Source of the DNA: Welwitschia mirabilis
Lineage: Eukaryota; Gnetophyta; Gnetopsida; Welwitschiales
Assembly: GCA_051453625.1 (NCBI GenBank)
Contig: JBOZIK010000001.1
Span: forward strand, 204,488,623-204,525,551
Direction: 5' to 3'
DNA: 36,929 nucleotides
Part shown: positions 1 to 11,316 of the stretch, piece after piece
Position numbering within the stretch: the stretch's first letter is position 1
Layout of the letters: every line of letters begins with the position of its first letter
Program-made: the position numbers and the translations under genes
The notes under the pieces: model-generated
What the model saw: the letters and a program-made list of their open reading frames with translations, nothing else
What the model was told of the DNA's origin: nothing
Databases searched by the model: none

Positions 1-897
1 ATAATCTAATAAAGGAACTAGGCTTAGAGTTAGATAATTAATTTTTTTAATGTATTTTTAGTTCTTTTATCTTTAGAAAAACTAAAAGAAAATATCTTAA
101 GTAAATGCAATGCTTAAATAGAAATGACATACACATGAATTGGAATGGAATGTAAATGCAATGGAGATGGAATAAAAATGGAAGTAAAACTATATCCCAC
201 TTAGATCTTAGTCTTTCCATCACAAAGACTACTTCTTCATAACTTATATCAATGAAGAAGGGTATTCACTAGTTCTTAATCAATATAAACTATAAGATCT
301 CCCTAAGTAAGATCTGAAATGCAATATGAAAGAAAGAAATAAAAAATGCAAATCGATTCTACTAATAAGGTTAACCTTAATAAAGGTTACCCTTATGATC
401 TAAATAAATCAAATCTTATCACTAACTAAGATCAACTTCAATCATAACAGAGATGCACAATAATAAGATGAAGAAAGAAATTGTATTAATCGAATGAAAT
501 CAAAATAGCATCCACTTATAACATTAGAACAATAGAACCTCAATAAGAAGNNNNNNNNNNTCCCTTTAAGCTTCTGTCATAAGTATTAGGTACAAAATAT
601 GGCTTGGAAATGAAGGAGGAGAAGAGTATTTATAGTTTTTCTATTAAGGAAAGTGGAGGCTAAATCCTAAAGATGGAAAACAGAAATCCTAGTGACCCAC
701 ATGGGTTATTTAACCCCATTTACAATGAGATTTATTATCGTAGTATAAAAATAATTGTTGTCTTGTCTGTCATCCACACGATAGAGAAGACAACACCACC
801 TTAAGAGCTTTGGATTATGTGCCATATGTGCCATTTGTCCCATGGATTACCTATGCATAGTCCCAATGCTGTCGTCTCATATGTTGTCTGAATGAAG
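1..897 (-). repeat. LTR-like repeat, leftward, copy 1
   Basis: No gene is present. Read on the minus strand, this looks like an LTR with its upstream part at the right. A minus-strand TATA box (CTATAAATA, plus positions 627-635) is followed leftward by a pyrimidine-rich CTCCTCC stretch and a long non-coding leader. To its right lie short GTCRTCC-type motifs (around 764-800 and 870-880). Positions 441-897 match 998-1499 at about 80% by eye. A 10-N gap at 551-560 stands where the second copy has about 55 bases, so it is a placeholder. The exact LTR ends cannot be fixed, and the LTR call rests on architecture only. Confidence 0.45.
627..635 (-). promoter_or_regulatory. TATA box of leftward LTR-like repeat
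   Basis: The minus strand reads CTATAAATA followed by a CTCCTCC-rich stretch. The same arrangement occurs at 1227-1235 and, on the plus strand, at 36652-36660. This fits an LTR promoter; activity is not implied because the element is decayed. Confidence 0.4.
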
Positions 898-997
898 NNN
901 NNNNNNNNNNNNNNNNNNNNNNNNNNNNNNNNNNNNNNNNNNNNNNNNNNNNNNNNNNNNNNNNNNNNNNNNNNNNNNNNNNNNNNNNNNNNNNNNN
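898..997. other. Assembly gap, 100 N, repeat ends on both sides
   Basis: The gap is exactly 100 N, the usual placeholder for unknown size. The sequence starting at 998 is homologous to 441 onward, and the sequence ending at 897 is homologous to the part ending near 1499. Two related repeat ends therefore meet at the gap. Identity is only about 80%, so these are more likely paralogous repeats than two haplotypes. Confidence 0.9.
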
Positions 998-1680
998 ATC
1001 ATAAGGTAGATGTACAATAATGAGATGAAATAAGAAATTGTATGAATCTAATGAAATTAGAATAGCATTCACTTACAACATCAGAATAATAGCATCTCAA
1101 TGAGAGGGACATAGTCTCACTCCAAAAAGACTTCTTTTTATAGCATGGGACGGACCTCTCTCCCTTCAAGATTCTATCACAAGTATCAAGTATAAAGGAT
1201 CAAGTGGAAATGAAGGAGGAAAAGGGTATTTATAGTTTTTCTATTGAGGAAATTAAAGGAAAAACCCTAAAGGCAGGAAACAGAAATTGTAGTGATCCAC
1301 ATGAATCATTTAACCTTATTTACGATGAAATTTATTGCTATAGTATAAAAATAGTTATTGTCCTGTCTGTCTTCCACATGACAAAGGAGATGACGCTATC
1401 TTAAGAGCTTTGGATTATGTGCCATGTGCAGCCATTGGTTCCATGGCTTACCTGCACATAGTCCCAATGCCATCATTCCATATGTCATTTGAACAAAGAT
1501 ACAAATGATTTCCTATCACTTCTATCCATGTCAGAAGTCTGGTCATTCTAGGTGTCGTGGGGATGACAAAGAGGATGACTGCCTTCTTCTACTCTTTTCT
1601 CTAAGGTAACTTAGTCTTTGTATTCTAAAGCCCTTCCTCCAATCTTATAATATCAGAATAAGGCTGAAAAAACTACCAAT
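998..1680 (-). repeat. LTR-like repeat, leftward, copy 2
   Basis: This is a second, diverged copy of the repeat at 441-897. It has the same minus-strand TATA box (plus positions 1227-1235, exactly 600 bases from the first) and the same GTCRTCC-type motifs around 1360-1400 and 1545-1580. Unlike copy 1 it continues to about 1680, into a part that resembles the upstream portion of the right-end repeat at 35609. Short open frames here are interrupted and match nothing I recognise. Confidence 0.45.
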
Positions 1681-3069
1681 ACTACTAAATATTACATGTT
1701 TTTTTGATTATTATATCACATCTTCATAGTTATGAGTATTGCATCAAAACCTATATGAATGTCCTGCAAAAATACTCAAAATACACCATCAAATTCCCAA
1801 AAATTGGCATCAGAAAAATATGTTCTTAGTTTAAGGTTCTAAATAACATTGAACATCTAATGTTATAACATTTTTCTCCAATAAAATTAAGTGTATTAAT
1901 ATATAAAGAATTTAGTGCTACTTTACGTGTGAGCATCTATAGACTTGATGAAATTGATCATGTTGTAAAGTAGATGTTAGAGTTGCATTAGAAGTAAGCA
2001 TGGATAGCCTTAATGTAGTTAACTAAATCCAATTAAGTGGATTTGCATTTGGAGGAGATATGTATATCATTTTTTTTTCATCTTTTCATATTTATTTGTA
2101 TGCATGTTAGAGGGGTCATTGCCTCATTATCCTAAATCTTGTTTCCATCAAAAGCTTTACACTTAAGAAGCATACACAAAGGTAGATTTCACCTTTTCAA
2201 TTATATTTTACTAAAATAAAAAATATTAAGTGAATGTTCTCTTAAATATTACACTTATAATAAGTGCAACTCTTCCTTGAAAACCCATAAGTAAACTTAA
2301 TCAAAACTATTACTTAAACAATATGAGATCACTTATTATTGATTTTTATTTAAGGTCATCAACCTTGGTTTGCAAGTCTCAAAAATTCATAGATTAATGG
2401 TTAACAATAATGGTTTGTTGGATTAGTGAAAATAACAATAAAGAAAAGGGATGAATGAAGGAACTTAAGGAAAAGGATTTGAGATTTCTTATTATGAGGT
2501 TTTAAGCCAATGATTGTAGATATGGTGGTATTTGTAAGGCTTTAAGTAATAGGACCATTAATTATATATGTTTTTAACTCTTTTACTTTTATAAAAAATA
2601 AATATAGCCTAAAATAAAATCTATTCTAAAATAAAAATCATAAAATAAAACTAAAAATTACCTCACATGATATTCACGTAAAGGCTCAAGAGTGTGAAGA
2701 TGACTATTGGATGATTCAAAATTTTGTGAAGTGTTTTGAAGTAGAAGGGGATTCATGTAGGTTTTTATGCAAGTGTCTATGAAATTCAAAAATACTTAAA
2801 CTTAGTAGCAACCATACCTTATCTTGTTTATGTTTAGTTAACACCTCTTGCAAGACATCATTTTAAGTTAAATTAGAAGTTCTTTGATAAAGTAAATATT
2901 AATTAGAATAATTAATATCTTTAAAAATTGATTTTAATTATGAAGAGGGCTTTCTATTAAGGCTTAGGTCTTTCTTAAATAAAGGGGATGACACAATGGA
3001 TGATTCATGAATATGTTCATAAAAATATAAGGATGGATCGAGTATCAGGATTTTACTAATGTTCTTTTC
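1681..3069. other. Anonymous AT-rich DNA
   Basis: I see no gene, RNA or clear element boundary. All frames are densely stopped. The composition is AT-rich with almost no CpG, like the surrounding decayed transposon DNA. Confidence 0.6.
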
Positions 3070-3431
3070 CTTATTAAGATTACTAGTCGATTTCTTCTCA
3101 TGTGATAACTTAAGTGATAATTATTGTAATTAAATAATCTATTTATTAATGTCAATTAATGTGTAATCCTTTTTTATAGATCTCTCTAAAGTATATCATT
3201 NNNNNNNNNNNNNNNNNNNNNNNNNNNNNNNNNNNNNNNNNNNNNNNNNNNNNNNNNNNNNNNNNNNNNNNNNNNNNNNNNNNNNNNNNNNNNNNNNNNN
3301 CTTATTAAGATCACTAGTGGATTTCTTCTCATGTGATTACTTAAGTGATAATTATTGTAATGAAATAATATATTTATTAATGTCAATTAATGAGTAATCC
3401 TTTTTTATATATCTCTCTAAAGTATATCATT
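3070..3431. repeat. 131-bp duplicated contig ends around a 100-N gap
   Basis: 3070-3200 and 3301-3431 are both 131 bases long and align without an indel, with seven differences counted by eye (about 95% identity). One ends exactly at the gap and the other begins exactly at it (gap 3201-3300). This is the signature of two overlapping contigs, probably the two haplotypes, placed side by side rather than merged. A genuine tandem duplication is the alternative. Confidence 0.8.
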
Positions 3432-3622
3432 CCTCATATGGTTTTTCATATTCTGAATCATCCTATGACATGTTTAATTCTATTTCAAAGTATAGATTTC
3501 CTATCAATAAATGATCTTTTGCTAATGCATTCTTAAATTCAAGATCCTTATAGATTTTATTATCTATTTATTTCTCATTACTAATGGATTTGACTTAAGT
3601 ATCATTAGTTTTGCTATCCTTA

Positions 3623-3641
3623 NNNNNNNNNNNNNNNNNNN
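3623..3641. other. Assembly gap, 19 N
   Basis: This is a size-estimated gap. No flanking duplication was seen. Confidence 0.95.
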
Positions 3642-3712
3642 GGCTTTTAAATTTGTGGATTAGAGAAAGGTCTTATTCTTGTTGATTGATTATTCCCATG
3701 ATTTAAGCATTA

Positions 3713-4134
3713 GTTTTGAACATTTATTTAAATATTTAGATTTGCATTTGAAAAATTTGTTTTAGATTACCTAGGAAAGAGGAGGGTTACTTAAACTTTG
3801 TTTCATGATCTTTGTTAATTTGGTTTTACATATCCATGAAAGTTTCTGTTAACTCTTCAAAAGGGATAGATGANNNNNNNNNNNNNNNNNNNNNNNNNNN
3901 NNNNNNNNNNNNNNNNNNNNNNNNNNNNNNNNNNNNNNNNNNNNNNNNNNNNNNNNNNNNNNNNNNNNNNNNNGTATTGAACATTTATTTAAGGATTTAG
4001 ATTTGCATTTGAAAAATTTGTTCTAGATTACCTAGGAAATAGGAGGATTACTTAAAATTTTTTTTATGGTCTTTGTTAATTTGGTTTTACATATTCATGA
4101 AAGTTTCTGCTAACTCTTCAAAAGGGATAGATGA
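3713..4134. repeat. 161-bp duplicated contig ends around a 100-N gap
   Basis: 3713-3873 and 3974-4134 are the same length (161 bases) and about 93-95% identical by eye. Both touch the 100-N gap 3874-3973. The pattern is the same as at 3201-3300. Confidence 0.8.
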
Positions 4135-4414
4135 AGGTGGTTGTTACATGAAGGAAGATAGATGACAAGGATAAAATTATGAAGGATAAGGGTCATAAGT
4201 GGAAATGATAGGAGTGGANNNNNNNNNNNNNNNNNNNNNNNNNNNNNNNNNNNNNNNNNNNNNNNNNNNNNNNNNNNNNNNNNNNNNNNNNNNNNNNNNN
4301 NNNNNNNNNNNNNNNNNNAGGGATAGATGAAGGTGGTTGTTACATGAAGGAAGATAGATGAGAAGGATAAAATGATGAAGGATAAGGGTCATGAGGGGAA
4401 ATAATAGGTGTGAA
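4123..4414. repeat. 96-bp duplicated contig ends around a 100-N gap
   Basis: 4123-4218 and 4319-4414 are each 96 bases long and about 93% identical, and both abut the gap 4219-4318. The first copy begins inside the end of the preceding duplication, so three such joins follow one another within 1.4 kb. Confidence 0.8.
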
Positions 4415-4532
4415 ATCAAGCTATTATTAAAAATAAGTATTTCATGTTCAAGATAATGTGTTTTATTAGTATGCAAATGGTATTGATAAAACAAATGTGC
4501 AAATAAGAGTGAAAGATAAGTATTTTATTGGT

Positions 4533-4600
4533 TGTAATACCCTAGAGTTTTATTCATATAAAAGTAATATCCTATAATTTTAGGTTAAACATGAAGATAT
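4533..4600 (+). repeat. Possible gypsy LTR start (TGTAATACCC)
   Basis: TGTAATACCCTAGAG resembles the TGTAACACCC start common in plant Ty3/gypsy LTRs, allowing for C-to-T decay. A related phrase, AATATCCTATAATTTTA, follows about 30 bases later, so the start appears to be duplicated. No matching second LTR, primer site or far end was found. Confidence 0.25.
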
Positions 4601-7340
4601 ATATTATAAGGATTATCACTATTTCCAAGATAATGAGGAGTTCATAAGATGTTTTAAATATATTATTTATCCAACCCATGATAAGTTTCTAAAACATGGA
4701 TTAGAAAATTAGCTACAAGTTTCACCTTTTCCAATCCATTTAATATTTCAGAGGGACTTGATGTTAGAAACATTTTTCTAACTTGAGAAAAGGTTTCAAC
4801 AAAAGATAAGAGATTTCTATGCAAAATGGCTAGTAGCATTAATCAAGAAAGGTGGCATTGCTAGTTAGGAATAGAATTACTATAACAAAAAAGTTATAAG
4901 AGTTTAAATTAGTTTTTAAAAATTATATGATATCATAAAGCTATAAAAAAATCAAAATAGAAATAAAAATAAGAATGCATATGAATCCACTCTTAACAAA
5001 AATTAATTAAAAAATTTTATATTTTTAGTATTTTTAATAGCAATATCACATAGAAAATTAGAATTAAAAATGTAGAAAATAAAAATCATGGAAAACAAGT
5101 TAAATTTTAGTTTTTTTTCCTTCTTACCTATAACCTATATAAACACTATTAGACCTACAACCAAATCAAGTTAGAAGGTAGAAAAAAGAGGAAAAAAAAA
5201 CTCAAAATAGGACTAGTTTAAATATTACTAAAAGGACCAATACCAATTAATGAGGAAAAACAAACACATAAAAGAAAACAAAAATGGATTAGATCAAGTA
5301 TCACTAGAGAGGATTAGTATGCATCACTAGAAAAATAAAACTAACTAAAATCTTATAAGAAATAAAACTTTATCCTCTTTTTAAGCAACTATCATGCTAG
5401 TATCCCTAATGAAACTAAAATCTAATTGTAGGTTTATAGTGATCTAGATTTAAACTAAGTTAAAAACTTATTTAATAATCTTCCATAGAAATAATTAGAG
5501 TTGGCTAAATAGAATTAGCAAAAACTCTTACTAACTTATAAGTTTAGAAAAATAGATTCAAGAAAAATAAGAGGAATTTAGATTTTTTATTTAAAAATTC
5601 ATTGGAAAAGTAAAAAGAAAGAAAGCTCTATGAGATCACTCAATTTATTTTTCAACAAGTACTCACTTAATCATACTTTGCATAAGTATAAAACAAATTA
5701 AGATCATTAATTGTAATAGCTTGAGTTATGATGATATAATATCATTCGCCATTTATATATTAGTGAATTCAAGATTTACTGATCCTTTACAACCTTATAA
5801 TAAAAATGAAAAGTATGGTCTTTAAAGTACACAAGATTCATAAAATTAATAATAGTTAGATTAATTAACTATTTAATATTACTTGGTTAAGCATTTCTAG
5901 GACTAAATGAATTAAAACTAACAATAAAAAGACAGTTTTTAGAATTAAACTAAAAATAAATACATTACATCAAAGATGAAGGAATGAAAAAGAACTTCTA
6001 AAACTATCCTTATAAGGAAGCTTACTCCTCAAAGAGGTGCTTAGAAGGAAATCATGATTAATGCTCTAAATATTCTATTATTTGTTCAAATAAAGGATGT
6101 TTATAGTAAAGAGCTCAAGGCCCTCTTATAGATAAGCATGTGGTGGGGATGATTACAAGCTTTGAATTGTAGCATTAGGTATTTGATTACATAATTATGG
6201 CATTAGGAAGAATGGTTTTTCATCTTTCATTAGGTGAAAATCCTCATGATGAGGCAAACGAGTTAGTTATGTAATGCTATTATTATTGCTAGTTGCTATC
6301 TTCATCATGTGTTTTCATCAATAGTACCAAATGTCACTATTATATGTTATTATCATCATCACCATGTGTTTTAATAGATGAAGGATATTTATAAGGTAAA
6401 ATCTAATCAAGTACTAAAACTTCAATTCACTAAATTTTACATGACATTTTAGGAACATGAGAATGAAAGTAATTTAATTAAGAAAACCAGTGGCATGAAG
6501 TGATTTATATTATAGCATTAATGTTTTGATGTGGAAAATTGTCATATTTAAGAATATCCTTAAAATGAGCATAAAAAACCTTAAAATATCATGGAAAAAT
6601 TATAAGTCCATAATTTTTATATATAATTAATAGAAGACAATATTTAATAAATTTAATTGTATTAATGTCTTTCATTAAAATAGATTAATCATTTAACTTG
6701 ATCATGATGTCAATTTTCACATGTTAATAAGAGATAATCATTTTTCTAGTCCATTTAATATCAAAAAAACATAATAAACATTAGCATCATATGATGTTGA
6801 TAAAATATCTTTCCATGAAGTGAGAATTTCTTACATTCAAAGTATCTTTAATGTAGCTAATCTACACTTAGAAAATATGATAAGTAGTATTACTTATTTA
6901 ATAGTAATCACATTAACCATGGACATAGATTTTATCTAGCATATGAATTCAAAGAAATCTCTATTTATAATCTTAGACATAAATCTATTAGGTTTTATTA
7001 CCATGATAGATAAATCAATATAATGTATTAAAGGTATGGGCCAAAATACATTAAAGAAGATAAATAATTCTAACTTCATTCTTCTTAATGGTCTTTGTGT
7101 TTCCACCTTGAAATAAAATTGTTTATCACTCAAAATGTTTATAACTTATGATTTTAATATTCATATATATACTAATGATTAGATTTTGCAATTAGTTTAT
7201 CCCCTTAGAAATTTAGTTGTTATTTGAGGAAAAATTCAAGATAAGTTAATTATACTTGTAGAACAAGTGGCTATAAATCATTCTATATAGATCAATGATC
7301 ATGATGATATCTCTTTTAATTTAGGAATCATATTAACTAG
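4601..7340. other. Anonymous AT-rich DNA upstream of the copia remnant
   Basis: No gene is supported. Position would suit the gag and 5' part of the copia element that follows, but I could not recognise a capsid, zinc knuckle or protease motif. The stretch around 6000-6130 (TTTATAG near 6100, then a GAGCTCAAGGCCC phrase) has an LTR-like look on the minus strand, but without a partner. Confidence 0.4.
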
Positions 7341-7363
7341 TTTAGTTGAGCCCATTAAAGATA

Positions 7364-7534
7364 AACTATGACACACATCTTGACCATATTCATGAAAATG
7401 AAATAGGCATCTATACATATCACTTAAATGATATTATCAAATTTTATTTAAATCCTTTAAATTATGAAGCTCGTATAATAAAACATCCACTAAAGAGACA
7501 TTTAATTAAGAACTATCAAGCCTATAAGGAAGTT
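7364..7534 (+). pseudogene. Copia GAG-pre-integrase domain remnant
   Basis: The domain precedes integrase in copia polyproteins and normally starts with a LWHxRLGHI motif and carries zinc-binding residues. Here the sequence reads L-stop-H in one frame, then HLDHIHENEIG in the next, matching LWH...RLGHIxExxIG with one frameshift. The following LNPLNYEA and a lysine-rich end align with the middle of the domain, but the CxxC pair is not evident. An apparent TTG start at 7346 is not a real start, because the frame is only a slice of the polyprotein. It lies about 30 bases before the integrase core, as expected. Confidence 0.65.
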
Positions 7535-7561
7535 TAAACTTATTCATATGTATATATTTGT

Positions 7562-8150
7562 GATTTTATGCCTGTTATAAGTCTTGATAATAGTCATTAT
7601 TTCATCACTTTTATTGATGATTGTACTAAAGTTACATGGTTTGAAACTCTTAAGTAAACATTAAAAGCATTTTTAGTCTTCAAATAATGAAAAAAAATTA
7701 TATAGATAAAGTTTAGTTTTAAAGTTACTACTTTTTATAGTAATAGTGGTAATGTTTCACTTCAACTGAATCTGAATACGTTTCATATAAGAATGGCATT
7801 TATCATCAACTATAAATCTCAAGTAAAGCTTAGTAAATTAGTATACTAGAAGAATAAATCACACATTGATGTATTATGATATAAAAATTTTATAGCATAT
7901 ATTTAGAGCAAGGAAGTTCATACAGTAATAAAATGTCTAAAATTTTAAAAACAAATAGAACAAAAAATTTTAAAATGTGATTTTTTCTTCTATTTATTTT
8001 ACACATGTTCTTCTTAAGCACTATAGAAAAATTAATTCATATGCAATTAAAGAAGTTTTTACTAAATATTCTCATGATGAGAAATATCATAAATGTTTTA
8101 TTCCCTTTTAAAGAGTTGTGAATGTCTCTTTAGTTTTTTTGCTATATTGA
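7562..8150 (+). pseudogene. Copia integrase remnant
   Basis: Integrase inserts the cDNA copy into the host genome. The core begins DFMPVISLDNSHYFITFIDD and continues CTKVTWFETLK, closely matching the copia pattern around the first catalytic Asp. The expected RSDNGGE block with the second Asp is present only as FYSNSGN (about 7730-7755), so that Asp is lost. The NGIYHQ block follows (7792-7809) and then a stop-ridden ILEE where GVAERKN with the catalytic Glu is expected. The C-terminal part, YAIKEVFTKYSHDEKYHKCF (about 8040-8100), matches the GYSxxxKGYxC region. The enzyme is clearly inactive. Confidence 0.85.
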
Positions 8151-8528
8151 ATCTGAGAAAAGAATTGTAGCCTTAACAACATAATAATGAGCTATATGAA
8201 ATCAAGATTTCCACATTTAAAGGAAAATATGTGGAAGAACTTACTTAAATTCTTGAATCTTATCTTGATAAGAGTATATGTACCAAAATTTTTATAACAC
8301 TTTTTATTCAACTCTAAGATTTTCATTAAAATTTAAAGATTTAACCTTTAAGGATGGTTAGAAAAATAGCTAAATCTTTCTTTATTACTCAATAAGAAAT
8401 TAAAGAATTCCAATAGATTATTATATAAATAATACCAAATGTAATGGGTAAAATACGTACATGTAGTACCTATACTAGAAGAATCTACTTCATTAAGTTA
8501 GAATCTACATAATTACGTCTTATTATAG

Positions 8529-9320
8529 ATGATAAAGCTCTTACTTATGATGAAGCCATTAATGATGCTAGAAAAAGATGTGAAATGTAGGTTAAGTATG
8601 AATCTCTAATAAAGAATCAAACTTGAAAGCTAGTTAATCCATTTTAAAAGAAAAATAGTGCTACAAAGATGGACATTTAAAAATAAGTTTAGACTAAATG
8701 ACACTCTTGAAAACTTAATGCATGACTAATAGTTGAAGGATTTTTACAAAAACATCAATTAACCATAAGGATGTTTTTGAATCTATAACTAAATGGGATT
8801 GATTAGAACCCTTGTTTCTATAGCTACACAAAAAGAGTAATTCATGCGTTAGATAGATTTTTAAACTTTTTTTTTTAAATGGTGATCTTAAGAAAGAGAT
8901 TTTTATTTTTAAAACATTAAGGATTTAAATTGAAATATCAAGAATATAAGATTTTTAAATTAAATAAATCTCTCTACCACATTCCTAGTATTATATGTAA
9001 TCCTATAAAAAAATTGATTTTGAAATGTATAATTACTAAGATATTAGTGCTAATGTATTCATCAAGAAGTAAAGAGGTAAATTTAGTTTTCTTATTGTAT
9101 TTTTTGATGATATCTTAACTATAAGGAATTGTATATAATCAATTAAAATGACAAATAAGAATCTAGCTAATTAAAATCACTGATCTTAGATAAATAAGAT
9201 ATTATTTATATGTTAGAGTTTAGAAATATGTATACCACTTGTTCTATATTAAACATGTGACAAAATAATGGTTTCTTCTTAAATACATTCTTGAATTTAG
9301 TGGTACTTCATAAAGATGTA
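8529..9320 (+). pseudogene. Copia reverse transcriptase remnant
   Basis: Reverse transcriptase copies the element RNA into DNA. The opening ALTYDEAINDARKRCEM, a stop, then VKYESLIKNQT matches the copia start (EAL...W..AM..E..SL..N.TW.LV). NGDLKKEIFI (8878-8907) matches the LNGDLKEEIYM motif. After a frameshift, KLNKSLYH (8957-8980) matches VxKLxKSLYGL. The catalytic (Y/F)xDD box survives as FFDDIL at 9100-9117 in a shifted frame, followed by a DLG-like DLR-stop-IRYYLYV at about 9182. At least two frameshifts and many stops make it non-functional. Confidence 0.85.
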
Positions 9321-9557
9321 TTTTGTATGTCTACAAAACACTAGTTTCTTCATAATATGGAATAGAAATTACTTAATCACATGCAAATATACTGATCCCT
9401 TTTATATTTTGTTAGCTAATTAATTTCCTTATAGCACTCTTTTTATTCTAGAGAATCCACTACTAAATTTTGTAGCTTAGATTTTCATAAGATAGGTGGA
9501 TTACATAAAAATGTGATGTATCACCTTTGTTTTATCTTCAAATATGTTTGTGTATAT

Positions 9558-9560
<3 letters not shown>

Positions 9561-9603
<43 letters not shown>

Positions 9604-9627
9604 ACGCACACACGTACACACACATAC
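9561..9627. repeat. CA microsatellite
   Basis: Eighteen perfect CA units (9561-9596) are followed by an interrupted CA tail with CGCA and CGTA variants to about 9627. An open frame across it encodes only Thr/His repeats and is not a gene. Confidence 0.97.
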
Positions 9628-10862
9628 ATTGAGTTATGGTTTGGTGTATGAAAAGAATGAAGAATCTAGTTTGTTGTCAAACTCAAATACAAACTTTAGA
9701 AAAATTCTAATAGATATTTTTTAGTGATTTTGATATGGTTATTACATGAACCTTAATAATATATTAGATATAAATATAAGCTTTGTTCTTGTATTATTTG
9801 AATAAATAATACCCCAACTAATTTTATGTATGTTATAGAATCATAAAATGGTAAATCATCATCTTATAACAATTTAATTTCCACTTCTATTAATACAAAA
9901 ATTTCCTTGCAAATTTTTATCTAAAGTTTTTCTAAAATATTTCTAAGGTATTTCTATTGAAAAATAATATTCTTATCATATTAAGAAAGCCACTTAGTGG
10001 TGTAAAGCATGTGTATTTTAGATATTCTGTTTGATTACAATTAAAAGAAAAATCCTTAAACAAGTTTGAAGGTTATGTATAAATAATAATACATGCTTGA
10101 AAAACCTTCTTATGAGGTAAATTCATATTAGTAAGCCTTTACTAGTCCTTTCCTATGGAAGCTAGATTTCTAGTATCAGAAGGATTCATTGTACTTTTTT
10201 TGAAAAAGTGGAACCTATGAAAAGTAGTTTACTTCTTATAATCCCTTTTTCCACTTAAAAAATGCTATCATTTCTCATATTTTAAAATTATAATTATTAT
10301 GTTTGTTAAAAATACGTACACAATAAAGTGGTGTGCTCCTTATGGAGTCATTTGTACTTAATGATGAAGATTCATGAATTGTATGAAATGATATGATTAC
10401 CTTTCACCATTATTAAAATAAGGGCAATGGAGAGAGAAGGGTATAATTGGAAGTTGCATAGGTATATTGAGTCCTTAAAAAGCTATTTTGGTCTACCAAT
10501 GATTCCATAAACTATACCTTAAAGATGGAATAACTTGACTAGTATTCGATACCAAAGACTTGTATTTACCATGGGAAAGAATTATTTCAATAATTATTAA
10601 TGAAATAATGATGTTTTTTAAAACTAAAACATGGTTTTATATCATCATAATTATTCATTAAATATTCTAATAAAATAGTGTTAAATAAATTTACACCATC
10701 ATAATTAGTATCAAAGGAAAAGAATTTAGAAAAGTAGAGGTAAGTATTTTAAAAATAAAACATTATTTCATCAACTAAATAGTAAAAATAGTATAAGAAT
10801 CTCATGTCTAGAATTTCAAAATTCAAATAATTATCCTAAAAATTTAATAAAAATAACTTTTA
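9628..10862. other. Anonymous AT-rich DNA, possible 5' LTR of a gypsy element
   Basis: No gene is seen. The right-hand part lies directly upstream of a candidate primer binding site at 10863 and would then be a 5' LTR. I could not align it convincingly with the LTR that starts at 18640, so this remains a positional guess. Confidence 0.25.
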
Positions 10863-10877
10863 TTGTTATCGGAGCCA
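10863..10877 (+). other. Candidate primer binding site (tRNA-iMet)
   Basis: TTGTTATCGGAGCCA matches the plant initiator-Met primer site (TGGTATCAGAGCC) at 11 of 13 positions. It would prime minus-strand DNA synthesis of an LTR element reading rightward, in line with the gypsy integrase and polypurine tract at 18036-18640. The preceding bases do not end in CA, so the LTR junction is uncertain. Confidence 0.4.
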
Positions 10878-11233
10878 CAAGCTAAATTAGTTATTATACT
10901 TATTATTATTAGCAATGATATATAGTTATATTATGAAAATTTTATGCTACAACTTTTTATTTAAAAGTCCTTTCATTTCTAATAGCCATAATGTTTTTCT
11001 TATTATAAATTATTGATAACTAATCATGATCTTTATGGCTAATGCAGTGGTTAAAGTTGTGGTTATATTTTCCATAAGTTAGTGGTTACACTATTTTCCT
11101 TGTATAATAGTTGTAGTTTTCCTTTATTTAAACATGAAAATTATATATTTGATGTGGTTTCTTTAATATCTTATTTTAATAAATGCATTATTATGATGAA
11201 ATGTTATTCACCTAGTGGCCTAGTAAGGTAGCA

Positions 11234-11316
11234 AAATCTTCATCACTTCCATCACCTTCACCACTTCCACCATTGTTACCACTTTTACCACTTTCACCAC
11301 CTTTACCATTATCTTT
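11234..11316 (+). repeat. Degenerate CACTTC/CACCTT minisatellite
   Basis: About a dozen imperfect six-base units of the CACTTC, CACCTT or CACTTT type form a pyrimidine-rich strand. One frame would give a Pro/Leu/Ser-rich peptide. This could be a trace of a proline-rich gag segment or simply a microsatellite. The following hydrophobic open frame at 11434-11688 is T/G-rich and has no credible start. Confidence 0.7.

Larger units (their letters stand above)
7364..9320 (+). mobile_element. Degraded Ty1/copia retrotransposon, pol region
   Basis: Three polyprotein domains appear in the order GAG-pre-integrase, integrase, reverse transcriptase. Integrase ahead of reverse transcriptase is diagnostic of Ty1/copia as opposed to Ty3/gypsy. 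All three are broken by stops and frameshifts, so the copy is dead. LTRs, gag and protease could not be delimited. RNase H may follow at 9320-9500, but nothing there is convincing. Many stops sit where TGG, CAA or CGA codons would be expected, as in C-to-T decay of methylated repeats. Confidence 0.85.

Noticed and set aside
6936-7133. 65-codon minus-strand open frame before the copia remnant
   Set aside because: It is antisense to the expected gag/protease region, matches nothing, and is short enough for chance.
9527-9724. Open frame with Thr/His repeats
   Set aside because: It is only the CA microsatellite read as protein.
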